From NCBI GenBank assembly GCA_016183655.1, contig JACPEH010000027.1, positions 1 to 64,000 on the forward strand: a stretch of DNA of 64,000 nucleotides, written 5' to 3'. The stretch comes from Rhodocyclales bacterium (GTDB lineage: Bacteria; Pseudomonadota; Gammaproteobacteria; Burkholderiales; Rhodocyclaceae). This document shows, one piece after another, positions 50,242 through 60,332 of the stretch (position 1 is its first letter; each line of letters begins with the position of its first letter). The position numbers and the translations under genes were made by a program. The notes beneath the pieces are model-generated. The model was not told where the DNA came from. It made no database searches and saw only the letters and a program-made list of their open reading frames with translations.

Positions 50242-50841
50242 ATGCTTAGCCGGGGCGAGCTCAAGGACGCGTCGCAACAACGGATTCTTGACGCCGCCGC
50301 CCTCCTCCTGCGTGAGGAAGGCCTGTCGGGGGCGGCGATCGCCACCGTCATGCGCGATGCCGGCCTGACCCACGGCGCGTTCTACGTCCATTTTGCCAAC
50401 AAGAACGAGCTCGCCATCGCGGCCCTGCGCCACGCGCTGCTGGCAAACCGTCAGCGCTGGCTCGGCGAGGTGCGCCGCGAGTCGTGGATGCAACGCCTGC
50501 AGCGGCTGGCCCGCCGCTATCTGACCAAGGCCCACCGCGATACCCCGGGCGACGGCTGTGCGCTGGCGGCGCTGGCAACCGAGGCGGCACGCGCCAACGG
50601 CGATTTCCGTCGTGCCTACGAGGAGGAGTTGCGCAAGTCGCTGCGCGGCATCTGCTGCGGAGACGACGTCCAGGCGGCGCCGACCGAGGCGCAGGTCGAC
50701 GACGCGATCGCCTTCATGGCGCTGTGCGTCGGCGGCATCGCCCTCTCCCGCGCGGTCGACGACGGTCGCTTTTCCGAACGGATCCTGCGTGCCTGCAACG
50801 CCGCTGCCGGGAAGCTGGCGTCGCCGCCGCAGGAATCATGA
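50242..50841 (+). CDS. TetR/AcrR-family repressor
   Basis: 199 residues. N-terminal helix-turn-helix AAIATVMRDAGLTHGAFYVH with FANKNELAIAAL following, then an unrelated helical ligand domain. The gene starts 8 bp after a perfect inverted repeat that overlaps its predicted promoter, the usual sign of autorepression. The next two genes (thioesterase and halohydrin-dehalogenase-like protein) follow closely and are likely controlled with it. Effector unknown. Confidence 0.88.
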   Translation: MLSRGELKDASQQRILDAAALLLREEGLSGAAIATVMRDAGLTHGAFYVHFANKNELAIAALRHALLANRQRWLGEVRRESWMQRLQRLARRYLTKAHRDTPGDGCALAALATEAARANGDFRRAYEEELRKSLRGICCGDDVQAAPTEAQVDDAIAFMALCVGGIALSRAVDDGRFSERILRACNAAAGKLASPPQES

Positions 50842-50861
50842 CCCCTGCCAGGAGAACGCCG

Positions 50862-51293
50862 ATGTCACCGCTGGAAGCCCCGCTCGCCGACTATCCGCTA
50901 CGAACCTACGAGAAGCTGCGCTACGCCGATACCGACCGGCAGGGCCACGTGAACAACGCGGTCTTCTCGACGATGCTCGAAACCGGGCGGGTCGAGCTGC
51001 TCTATTCGCCGCAGGAGCCGCTGGCCGAGGCCGCCTGCGCCTTCGTCATCGCCAGTCTGCACCTCGATTTTCGCGGCGAGATCACCTGGCCGGGCACGGT
51101 CGAGATCGGCACCCGCGTCGCCAGGGTCGGCAGCAGTTCGCTGACGCTGGAGCAAGGGCTGTTTCAGGAGGGGCGTTGCGTGGCGAACGCGCAGACCGTG
51201 ATCGTGCAGATGAACGAACATACCCGCCGCGCGCATCCCCTGCGTCCGGAAACGGCTCAGCGCCTGTCGGCGCTGATCCCGCAAGCCCTGTGA
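50862..51293 (+). CDS. 4-hydroxybenzoyl-CoA thioesterase-family acyl-CoA thioesterase
   Basis: 143 residues, single hotdog domain. YADTDRQGHVNNAVF near residues 21-35 is the FcbC/YbgC-type motif with its catalytic Asp. Members hydrolyse short or aromatic acyl-CoA esters. ATG 50862 is chosen for the GGAG site 7 bp before it; an ATG at 50838 overlaps the TetR stop. Co-transcription with the TetR gene is likely. Confidence 0.87.
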   Translation: MSPLEAPLADYPLRTYEKLRYADTDRQGHVNNAVFSTMLETGRVELLYSPQEPLAEAACAFVIASLHLDFRGEITWPGTVEIGTRVARVGSSSLTLEQGLFQEGRCVANAQTVIVQMNEHTRRAHPLRPETAQRLSALIPQAL

Positions 51294-51303
51294 CGAGGCC
51301 GGC

Positions 51304-52026
51304 ATGACGATCCTGATGACCCATGCCTGCCAATACACCGGCCCCGGCAGCGTGCCGGTACTGCTGCGGGAACACGGGCAGCTGTACTGCCACGACCGCA
51401 GCTTCGCCGACGCGGCCGCCGCACAGCGCTTCGAGGCGGCCAATCCCGGCGCCGTGGCACTGACCGCGCAGAGCCCGGAGACGCTGCTCGAAGAGCTGGC
51501 CGGGCGCGGCCTCGCTGTCGACACGGTGATCCACAACGACGTCCACCCGAACGCACCGCTGCCGATCGAGGACATTCCGCTGGCGGTGTTTCAGGCCGGC
51601 TTTTCGGCCTTGCTGCTCTTCCCGTTGCACCTGACGCAATTGCTGCTGCCGCCGATGAAGGCGGCACAGCGCGGACGCTTCGTGTTCGTCACCTCGGCAC
51701 GCTACCTGCAGCCGGAACCCGGCTTCGCCATGGCGACCTCGATCCGTGCCGCAACGACGGCGCTGGCCCAGGCCCTGGCCCGCGAGGCCGCGCCGCATGG
51801 CATCCAGGTCAATGTCGTCGCGCCCAATTACCTGTACAGCGAGGCCTATTACCCGCGCGCCCGCTTCATCGACGATCCGGCAGGACGAGCGGAGATCGCC
51901 GGCAAGGTGCCGCTCGGGCGGCTGGGCGAGCCGCAGGAAATCGGCGAACTGATCGCCTTCCTCGCTTCCGGCCGCGCGCCCTTCGTCACCGGGCAGGTCG
52001 TCAATTTCACCGGCGGCTGGCCGTAG
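51304..52026 (+). CDS. Halohydrin-dehalogenase-like SDR protein lacking the catalytic Tyr
   Basis: 240 residues. It lacks the GxxxGxG nucleotide motif of SDRs. Several segments match the HheC-type halohydrin dehalogenases: LYCHDRSF near residue 28, VIHND near 75, APNYLYSE and GQVVNFTGGWP. Those enzymes use Ser-Tyr-Arg; here Ser131 and Arg148 keep the 17-residue spacing, but the Tyr position (144) is Ala. The function is therefore open: a changed enzyme or a non-catalytic protein. It follows the thioesterase gene by 10 bp. Confidence 0.72.
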   Translation: MTILMTHACQYTGPGSVPVLLREHGQLYCHDRSFADAAAAQRFEAANPGAVALTAQSPETLLEELAGRGLAVDTVIHNDVHPNAPLPIEDIPLAVFQAGFSALLLFPLHLTQLLLPPMKAAQRGRFVFVTSARYLQPEPGFAMATSIRAATTALAQALAREAAPHGIQVNVVAPNYLYSEAYYPRARFIDDPAGRAEIAGKVPLGRLGEPQEIGELIAFLASGRAPFVTGQVVNFTGGWP

Positions 52027-52037
52027 GCGCAACAAAA

Positions 52038-52065
52038 GAAATGGCCCGCCGAAGCGGGCCATTTC
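52038..52065. terminator. Bidirectional terminator
   Basis: GAAATGGCCCGC-CGAA-GCGGGCCATTTC is a perfect 12-bp stem with a tetraloop. The A-rich left flank (AACAAAA) acts as the U-tract for the minus-strand ppsA transcript, and TTTCC does so more weakly for the plus strand. It separates convergent genes. Confidence 0.85.
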
Positions 52066-52082
52066 CTTGATACGCGGTGCGA

Positions 52083-54455
<2,373 letters not shown>

Positions 54456-54478
54456 GCGGATTCCTTTCAGGGGTCAGA

Positions 54479-55258
54479 TCAGGAGAGGGAGGAAGCGGAA
54501 AATTCTGTATTCAGCCGGCGCTCGGCCGTCTCGCGGCGGGCGGCGGAGCGCAGCGACTGCGCCAGCGACTCGCGCACGAAGTCGATGTGCGTCTCGGCCG
54601 CGGCACGCGCGGCAGCCGGCTTGCGGTCCACGATCGCGGCATGGATCGCGGCGTGCTGGCTCTTCAAGAGCGAGATCGCCGCCGGGATGCTCTTCAGTTC
54701 GCCGAGGTTCAGGCGGATGTTGTCCTGCATCAGGCGCAGCAGCGCGGCCGAGAGGTGGCCGATCAGCGCGTTGTGCGTGGCTTCGCCGATGGCCTGGTGG
54801 AAATCGATGTCGGTGGCGGCGCGGCGCTCGGAATCGTCGGCGTCGAAGGCGGTGTTCATCGCCGCGAAGGCCTGCGTCAGCCGCGTCAGGTCGGCCTCGG
54901 TGGCGCGCTCGGCGGCCCATTCGGCGGCCTGGCCTTCGAGCATGCGGCGGAATTCGAGCAGATCCTCGCGCAGCGTCGGGTGCGAACCCATCATGTCCTG
55001 CCAGGGATCGAAGAAGGTCGATTCGAGCCGGTTGGTGACATAGGTGCCACCGCCCTGCCGACTCTGTACCATGCCCTTGGAGGCCAGCTTCTGGATCGCC
55101 TCGCGCAGCGACGGCCGCGACACGCCCAGCTCGGCCGCCAGCTCGCGCTCCGGCGGCAGCCGGTCGCCGGGCTTCAGCGAGCCTTCCAGGATGCGCTTTT
55201 CCAGCGACGCGGCAACGGCGTCGGAGATGCGCGGAACCTGAACCTTGTTGTGCGGCAT
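54479..55258 (-). CDS. FadR/GntR-family regulator, likely of lactate utilisation (LldR/LutR-type)
   Basis: 259 residues: winged helix with LPPERELAAELGVSRPSLRE and FCD-type ligand domain (FHQAIGEATHN, LLKSQHAAIHAAI, with metal-site histidines). It is divergent from lutACB. The intergenic DNA has two TGGT-N3-ACCA palindromes, the core of FCD-type LldR operators. I infer lactate-responsive repression of lut and possibly of its own gene together with ppsA downstream. ATG 55258 is preferred to earlier in-frame starts, which lie inside the operator. Confidence 0.87.
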   Translation of the reverse strand: MPHNKVQVPRISDAVAASLEKRILEGSLKPGDRLPPERELAAELGVSRPSLREAIQKLASKGMVQSRQGGGTYVTNRLESTFFDPWQDMMGSHPTLREDLLEFRRMLEGQAAEWAAERATEADLTRLTQAFAAMNTAFDADDSERRAATDIDFHQAIGEATHNALIGHLSAALLRLMQDNIRLNLGELKSIPAAISLLKSQHAAIHAAIVDRKPAAARAAAETHIDFVRESLAQSLRSAARRETAERRLNTEFSASSLS

Positions 55259-55279
55259 GGGCAATTGAATGGCACCGAT

Positions 55280-55290
55280 TGGTAAGACCA
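55280..55290. promoter_or_regulatory. Operator 1 for the GntR-type regulator
   Basis: TGGTAAGACCA is a TGGT-N3-ACCA palindrome 22 bp upstream of the regulator start codon, suited to autoregulation. Confidence 0.7.
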
Positions 55291-55392
55291 CGCAATTCTA
55301 ATCGGCGATTCGACAAATCGCAAGGGCCTGAGTGGCTGCTCAGATATTGACCAAGTGGCTGTTATAGCGTAAATTTCGCTCTGCTTATTAAT

Positions 55393-55403
55393 TGGTTTGA
55401 CCA
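55393..55403. promoter_or_regulatory. Operator 2 for the GntR-type regulator, before lutA
   Basis: TGGTTTGACCA repeats the operator core 30 bp upstream of the lutA start codon, where bound repressor would cover the promoter or start of transcription. The two sites are 113 bp apart, close to eleven helical turns. Confidence 0.7.
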
Positions 55404-55432
55404 CTTACCCAACAACAAACAACGGAGAAGTG

Positions 55433-56203
55433 ATGGAACGAGACTATTCAAAGATGCAGCGTCCGAACGACGTCTATTTCTTCGCCACCTGCCTCGTCGA
55501 CCTGTTCTGCCCCGAGGCCGGCATGGACGCGATCCAGCTGCTCGAACGCGAAGGCATCCGTGTGCACTTCCCGGAAAACCAGACCTGCTGCGGCCAGCCG
55601 GCCTACACCAGCGGCTACGCCGACGAGGCGCGCGCGGTGGCGAAAGTGCAGCTCGACCTCTTTCCCAACGACTGGCCGGTGGTGGTGCCCTCCGGCTCCT
55701 GCGCCGGCATGATGCGCCACCACTATCCGACGCTGTTTGCCGGGGACGCGGCGCTGCAGGCGAAGGCCGAGGCGCTCTCGGCGCGCGTCTTCGAGCTGAC
55801 CGAGTTTCTCGTCAAGGTGCTCAAGGTGAACTGGAAGGGCAGCGGCAAGCCGGCGAAGCTGACGCTGCACACCTCGTGTTCCGCCCGCCGCGAGATGGGC
55901 ACCCACCTGCATGCGCGCGAACTGCTCGGCCAGCTGGCCGGTGTCGAGGTGTTGCAGCAGTCGCACGAATCCGAATGCTGCGGCTTCGGCGGCACCTTCG
56001 CCGTGCGCCAGCCGGCGATCTCGGCGGCGATGGCCGGCGACAAGGCCGACGCACTGAAGGAAACCGGCGCCGAGAAATTCGTCTCCGCCGACGGCGGCTG
56101 CCTGATGAATATCGACGGCACGCTGGAAAAGCGCCGCGACAGCTTCCGCGGCCAGCATCTGGCGAGCTTCCTCTGGCAGCAGACGCAGGGAGAAAAGCGA
56201 TGA
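55433..56203 (+). CDS. lutA: L-lactate utilisation protein LutA (LldE), cysteine-rich subunit
   Basis: 256 residues with two CCG domains: NQTCCGQPAY in the first half and SECCGFGGTF in the second. The group (LutA/LldE/YkgE) forms part of an iron-sulfur L-lactate dehydrogenase complex that oxidises L-lactate to pyruvate and feeds electrons to the respiratory chain. The start at 55433 follows CGGAGAAG. First gene of a coupled lutA-lutC-lutB run. Confidence 0.93.
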   Translation: MERDYSKMQRPNDVYFFATCLVDLFCPEAGMDAIQLLEREGIRVHFPENQTCCGQPAYTSGYADEARAVAKVQLDLFPNDWPVVVPSGSCAGMMRHHYPTLFAGDAALQAKAEALSARVFELTEFLVKVLKVNWKGSGKPAKLTLHTSCSARREMGTHLHARELLGQLAGVEVLQQSHESECCGFGGTFAVRQPAISAAMAGDKADALKETGAEKFVSADGGCLMNIDGTLEKRRDSFRGQHLASFLWQQTQGEKR

Positions 56204-56865
56204 GCGCCCGCGACAAGATCCTCGGCAAGCTGCGCGCCGCGCAGGCCCGGCCGCTGCCCAACCCCGACGACGCCGTCGTCGCCCATTACGCCAGCCTGCC
56301 GCGCACCGCGCAGGACCAGCTGGCGCAGGAATTCGCCGAGAAGATCACCGCCTGGCATGCCGAGGTGCACACCGTGCCGCGCGGCCAGTGGGTCGACAAG
56401 CTGAAGGACATCGTCGCCGAGAAAGGCATCCGCACCCTGCTCTACCCGCCGGCGAAGGCGCACGGCAAGGCGCTGGAGGCCTCGGGCGTTGCCGGACTGA
56501 AGCCCTATGACCGCCCGATCGACGAGTGGAAGCAGGAGCTGTTCGAGGGCGTCGACGCGGCCATCACCGGCACCCGCGGCGCCATCGCCGAGACCGGCAC
56601 GCTGATCGTCTGGCCGGATGCCGACGAGCCGCGGCTGATGTCGCTGGTGCCGCCGATCCACATCGCGCTGGTCGACGCCGACACCATCGTGCCGACGCTG
56701 TACGACGCGATCACTGCGCAAGGTTGGTCGCAGGGCCTGCCGACCAACGCGCTGCTGATCACCGGCCCGTCGAAGACCGCCGACATCCAGCAGACGCTGG
56801 CCTACGGCGCGCACGGACCGAAGGAACTGATCGTGCTGCTGCTCACCGGGGAGGCTTCGCAATGA
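56200..56865 (+). CDS. lutC: L-lactate utilisation protein LutC (LldG)
   Basis: 221 residues of the LUD domain family; GTRGAIAETGTLIVWPDADE and the end GAHGPKELIVLLL are typical. Subunit of the LutABC lactate-oxidising complex. Its ATG overlaps the lutA stop (ATGA). The order A-C-B differs from the lutABC order in Bacillus but is seen in other proteobacteria. Confidence 0.92.
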   Translation: MSARDKILGKLRAAQARPLPNPDDAVVAHYASLPRTAQDQLAQEFAEKITAWHAEVHTVPRGQWVDKLKDIVAEKGIRTLLYPPAKAHGKALEASGVAGLKPYDRPIDEWKQELFEGVDAAITGTRGAIAETGTLIVWPDADEPRLMSLVPPIHIALVDADTIVPTLYDAITAQGWSQGLPTNALLITGPSKTADIQQTLAYGAHGPKELIVLLLTGEASQ

Positions 56866-58298
56866 GCACACAACCGCTGCAATTCGTCCCCGGCTCTGAG
56901 TTCAAGCGCCGCGCCGCCGAGGTCGTCGCCAATCCGTTCCTGCGCAAAAGCTTCCGCGGCGCGATGGACTTCCTGATGGCCAAGCGCGCCGCGCAGTTTC
57001 CCGACCCGGAACTGCTGGAGCGCCAGCGCACGCTGGCCGAGCACATCCGCCGCTACAGCCTCTCCCGGCTGCCGCAACTGCTGGAGCAGCTCGAAGCCAA
57101 CCTGGTGAAGAACGGCGTCAAGGTGCACTGGGCGGAAACGCCGGACGAAGCCAACGCGATCATCCTCGGCATCTGCCGCGAGCACGGCGCCGAGCTGATG
57201 GTGAAGGGCAAGTCGATGGTCAGCGAGGAAGTCGAGCTGAACCACGCGATGGAGCAGAACGGCATCGAGGCGCTGGAATCGGACATGGGCGAGTACATCG
57301 TCCAGCTCGCCGGCGAGAAGCCGTCGCACATCATCATGCCGGCGATCCACAAGACCAAGCAGCAGATCGCCAAGCTGTTCGAGGAGAAGGTGCCGGGCGT
57401 CAGCTACACCGAGGATGTCGACGCGTTGATCCAGGTCGGCCGCGACGTGCTCAGGAAGAAGTTCATGGACGCCGACATCGGCCTCTCCGGCGTGAACTTC
57501 GCCGTCGCCGAGACCGGCACGCTGTGCCTGGTCGAGAACGAGGGCAACGGCCGCATGTGCACCACGGTGCCGGACGTGCACATCGCCATCACCGGCATCG
57601 AGAAGGTGGTCGAAAAACTGGAGCACGTGGTGCCGCTGTACGGCCTGTTGACCCGCTCGGCGACCGGCCAGGCGATCACCACCTACTTCAACGTAATCAC
57701 CGGCCCGCGCCGCAACGGCGAGAAGGACGGCCCGAAGGAAATGCACCTGGTGCTGGTCGACAACGGCCGCACCCAGGCCTTCGCTGACGAGCAGCTACGG
57801 CAGACGCTGCAGTGCATCCGCTGCGGCGCCTGCATGAACCACTGCCCGGTCTATACGCGCATCGGCGGCCACGCCTACGGCACCACCTACCCCGGCCCGA
57901 TCGGCGAGATCATCTCGCCGCACATGATGGGGCTGGCGGCGACGCACGTGCTACCCGGCGCCTCGACGCTGTGCGGCGCCTGCGGCGAGGTCTGCCCGGT
58001 GAAGATCCCGATCCCCGACCTGCTCATCCGCCTGCGCGAGGAAGCGACGCACGACGCCAAACCCGGCCACGCGCCGCTGGTCGGCCAGGGGGCGGGGAAA
58101 AGCACCTTCGCCTCGCTGGCCTACAAGGGTTTCGCCTTCCTCTACAGCCGCCCGGCGCTGTACCGAACCTTCGCCTGGGCAGCGACGCGCTTCCGCTTCC
58201 TGACGCCGAGCAATCAGGCCGGGTGGACGGTGACGCGCACGCCGCTGAAGCCGGCGGCGAAGAGCCTGCGCGAGCTGCTCGCGGAACGGCGCAAGTAG
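56862..58298 (+). CDS. lutB: L-lactate utilisation iron-sulfur protein LutB (LldF)
   Basis: 478 residues. LUD domain with GKSMVSEEVELNHAMEQNGI and FAVAETGTLCLVENEGNG, then two [4Fe-4S] motifs: CIRCGACMNHCPVY and CGACGEVCPVKIP. It carries electrons within the LutABC complex. ATG 56862 overlaps the lutC stop (ATGA). No lactate permease gene is in this window. Confidence 0.94.
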   Translation: MSTQPLQFVPGSEFKRRAAEVVANPFLRKSFRGAMDFLMAKRAAQFPDPELLERQRTLAEHIRRYSLSRLPQLLEQLEANLVKNGVKVHWAETPDEANAIILGICREHGAELMVKGKSMVSEEVELNHAMEQNGIEALESDMGEYIVQLAGEKPSHIIMPAIHKTKQQIAKLFEEKVPGVSYTEDVDALIQVGRDVLRKKFMDADIGLSGVNFAVAETGTLCLVENEGNGRMCTTVPDVHIAITGIEKVVEKLEHVVPLYGLLTRSATGQAITTYFNVITGPRRNGEKDGPKEMHLVLVDNGRTQAFADEQLRQTLQCIRCGACMNHCPVYTRIGGHAYGTTYPGPIGEIISPHMMGLAATHVLPGASTLCGACGEVCPVKIPIPDLLIRLREEATHDAKPGHAPLVGQGAGKSTFASLAYKGFAFLYSRPALYRTFAWAATRFRFLTPSNQAGWTVTRTPLKPAAKSLRELLAERRK

Positions 58299-58375
58299 GC
58301 CGTAGCAACCGGAAGCTGGCGCGTCCCCCCCGGGCCGCGCCAGCCGCCCTCGCAGCACCATCCTCTTTCGCAGCG

Positions 58376-59260
58376 CTACCGTCCGCGCATGCGCGCGGCA
58401 GCCTCGCCCAGCATCTTGACCAGCGCGGCGGCAACCCGCGCCTCGGCGCGGTGCAGGCCGAAGACGCCGATGCGCGTCGGCGGCAGCGGCGGCAAGCCCT
58501 CGGCTGCGCCCAGCGTACGCATCGACGGCAGCACGGCAGCCCGCCCCAGCGGCGCGACACCGAGCCCGGCGGCAATCGCCGCCTGGATGCCCATCACGCT
58601 CGAACTCGTATAGACCAGGCGCCAGCTCCTCCCCGTGTGCTGCAGGCACTGCAGCGCCTTGACGCGGTAGCTGCACGGATCGGGCGGCAGGATCAGCGGC
58701 AAGGGCGCATCGGCCGGCAGTTCGAAATCGCTCGCGGCTACCCAGTGGGTTGCTTCGTCCCACAGCAGTTCGACGCCGGAACTGTCGGCCGCGGCAACGG
58801 CATCGTCGTAGCGGCCGACAAAGGCGTCGAGCCGGTCCTCGGCGAACAACTGCGCCAGTTCGCGCGTCATCGCCACCTGCACCGAGAGATGAACCTGCGG
58901 GAAAGCCCGGGAGAATTCGCCGAGCACCAGGTGCAGCTGATCCGGCAGGACGAACTCGGCGACGCCGAGCCGGAAATTCCCGCTCAGCGAGGGCTCCGAA
59001 ATGCGCCGCACCGATTCGTCGTTGAGGGCGAGGATCTTGCGCGCGTAGCCGAGCAGCAGATGGCCCTCCGTGGTCAGCTGGACGGAGCGGCTGGTCCGGT
59101 TGAACAGGCGCTGCCCCAGCGACTCCTCAAGCTTCTTGATCTGCAGGCTGACCGCCGACTGCGTGCGCGCCACCACCTCGCCGCCGGCGGTGAATCCGCC
59201 GGCATCGGCGACGGCGGCGAAGGTGCGCAGCAGGTCGATATCGAGGTTCGTCATCTTCAT
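58376..59260 (-). CDS. LysR-type transcriptional regulator
   Basis: 294 residues. N-terminal helix-turn-helix with GGFTAGGEVVARTQSAVSLQ followed by the LTTEGHLLLGYAR turn, then an effector domain. It is divergent from an EamA-type permease gene and is probably its regulator. A dyad TGATT-N6-AATCA lies between them. Start 59260; ATG 59254 is an alternative that removes two residues. Effector unknown. Confidence 0.88.
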   Translation of the reverse strand: MKMTNLDIDLLRTFAAVADAGGFTAGGEVVARTQSAVSLQIKKLEESLGQRLFNRTSRSVQLTTEGHLLLGYARKILALNDESVRRISEPSLSGNFRLGVAEFVLPDQLHLVLGEFSRAFPQVHLSVQVAMTRELAQLFAEDRLDAFVGRYDDAVAAADSSGVELLWDEATHWVAASDFELPADAPLPLILPPDPCSYRVKALQCLQHTGRSWRLVYTSSSVMGIQAAIAAGLGVAPLGRAAVLPSMRTLGAAEGLPPLPPTRIGVFGLHRAEARVAAALVKMLGEAAARMRGR

Positions 59261-59269
59261 GGGAATTAA

Positions 59270-59285
59270 TGATTAATCGAAATCA
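59270..59285. promoter_or_regulatory. Candidate LysR-type operator
   Basis: TGATT-N6-AATCA, a 16-bp dyad with a T-N11-A style layout, 10 bp upstream of the LysR start and about 80 bp before the permease start. The region is AT-rich compared with its surroundings. Confidence 0.5.
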
Positions 59286-59366
59286 TTTCAATTGCAACTA
59301 TTCGTTTTTAGTCATCGATGAAGCGCCCTATAGTGCCTCCGATCCAATCAGATTCGAAGGCGGACC

Positions 59367-60314
59367 ATGGAACAGGCGAAGGGCGTGGCATTACTGTTGA
59401 TCACCGTGTGCGGCTGGGGATTCATGTACCCGGCATCGAAGGTGGCGACCAGCGCGGGCATCGACGGCTATTGGCTGACGGCGATCCGCTACGGTGCCGG
59501 CTGTCTCCTCGTCTCGTCGCTGCTGCTGGCGCTCGAAGGGCGCCACTCGTTCGTTTTCGGGCAACGGCGGCTGCACTTGTGGGTCGTCGGCACCGTCGGC
59601 TTCGCCGGCCTCAACTTCCTGACCTTTCTCGGCGTTGCCAAGTCCTCCGCCGAACATGCGACGGTGATCCTTGCGCTGATGCCGCTGATGCCGGTCGCGC
59701 TGAACAGGCTGAGCGGTGGCGAGCGCCCGGGCAAGGTGACGTTGTGGTGCTGTGCCGCCGCGCTGACCGGCGCCACGCTGGTGATCACGCGCGGAGAAAT
59801 TCCGGCGATGTCGCTGGCGACGATCGGCGACAACACCGTCGGCGACCTGCTGCTGCTCGCCGCGACCTTCTGCTGGGTGGTCTATACGCGCTGGGCGCGG
59901 GCTTTTTCCGACTGGACACCGCTGCGCGTCACCGCGCTCAGTTCGCTGATGGGAACGCTCAGCATCCTGGCGATCACGGCCATCGCGACGGCGGCCGGGA
60001 TTGCGCAGCCGCCGTCGCCGGCAGTGCTGGCCGAGGTCCGCTGGGAACTGCTGATCCTGATCGGGACGACGGCGGTGATCGTCACCTGGAACGGCGGCAT
60101 CAAGCGCATCGGGCTGGTCAACGGCATGCTCTTCGTCAATCTGGTGCCGGTTGTCACCTTCCTTATCGGCTTCGCCCGCGGCGCCCGCTACCACGAGGCG
60201 GAGCTGATCGGCGCCGCGATCACGCTGCTCGCGCTGCTGATCAACAACCTGCTGTCACGGCCCCGCGCCACACCTGCCGCTGCGGCCGGCCTGCCGAAGC
60301 CGGAATCGGCTTGA
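59367..60314 (+). CDS. EamA/DMT-superfamily permease
   Basis: 315 residues, ten hydrophobic segments in two EamA repeats (WGFMYPASKVA at the start of the first, LLAATFCWVVYTRWARAF at the start of the second). Members are drug/metabolite exporters, often for amino acids. Divergent from a LysR gene, the usual arrangement for LysE/EamA-type exporters. Substrate unknown. Its stop lies 18 bp from the stop of the convergent sensor kinase gene. Confidence 0.88.
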   Translation: MEQAKGVALLLITVCGWGFMYPASKVATSAGIDGYWLTAIRYGAGCLLVSSLLLALEGRHSFVFGQRRLHLWVVGTVGFAGLNFLTFLGVAKSSAEHATVILALMPLMPVALNRLSGGERPGKVTLWCCAAALTGATLVITRGEIPAMSLATIGDNTVGDLLLLAATFCWVVYTRWARAFSDWTPLRVTALSSLMGTLSILAITAIATAAGIAQPPSPAVLAEVRWELLILIGTTAVIVTWNGGIKRIGLVNGMLFVNLVPVVTFLIGFARGARYHEAELIGAAITLLALLINNLLSRPRATPAAAAGLPKPESA

Positions 60315-60332
60315 CGGCGTTGCGACTGCGGA

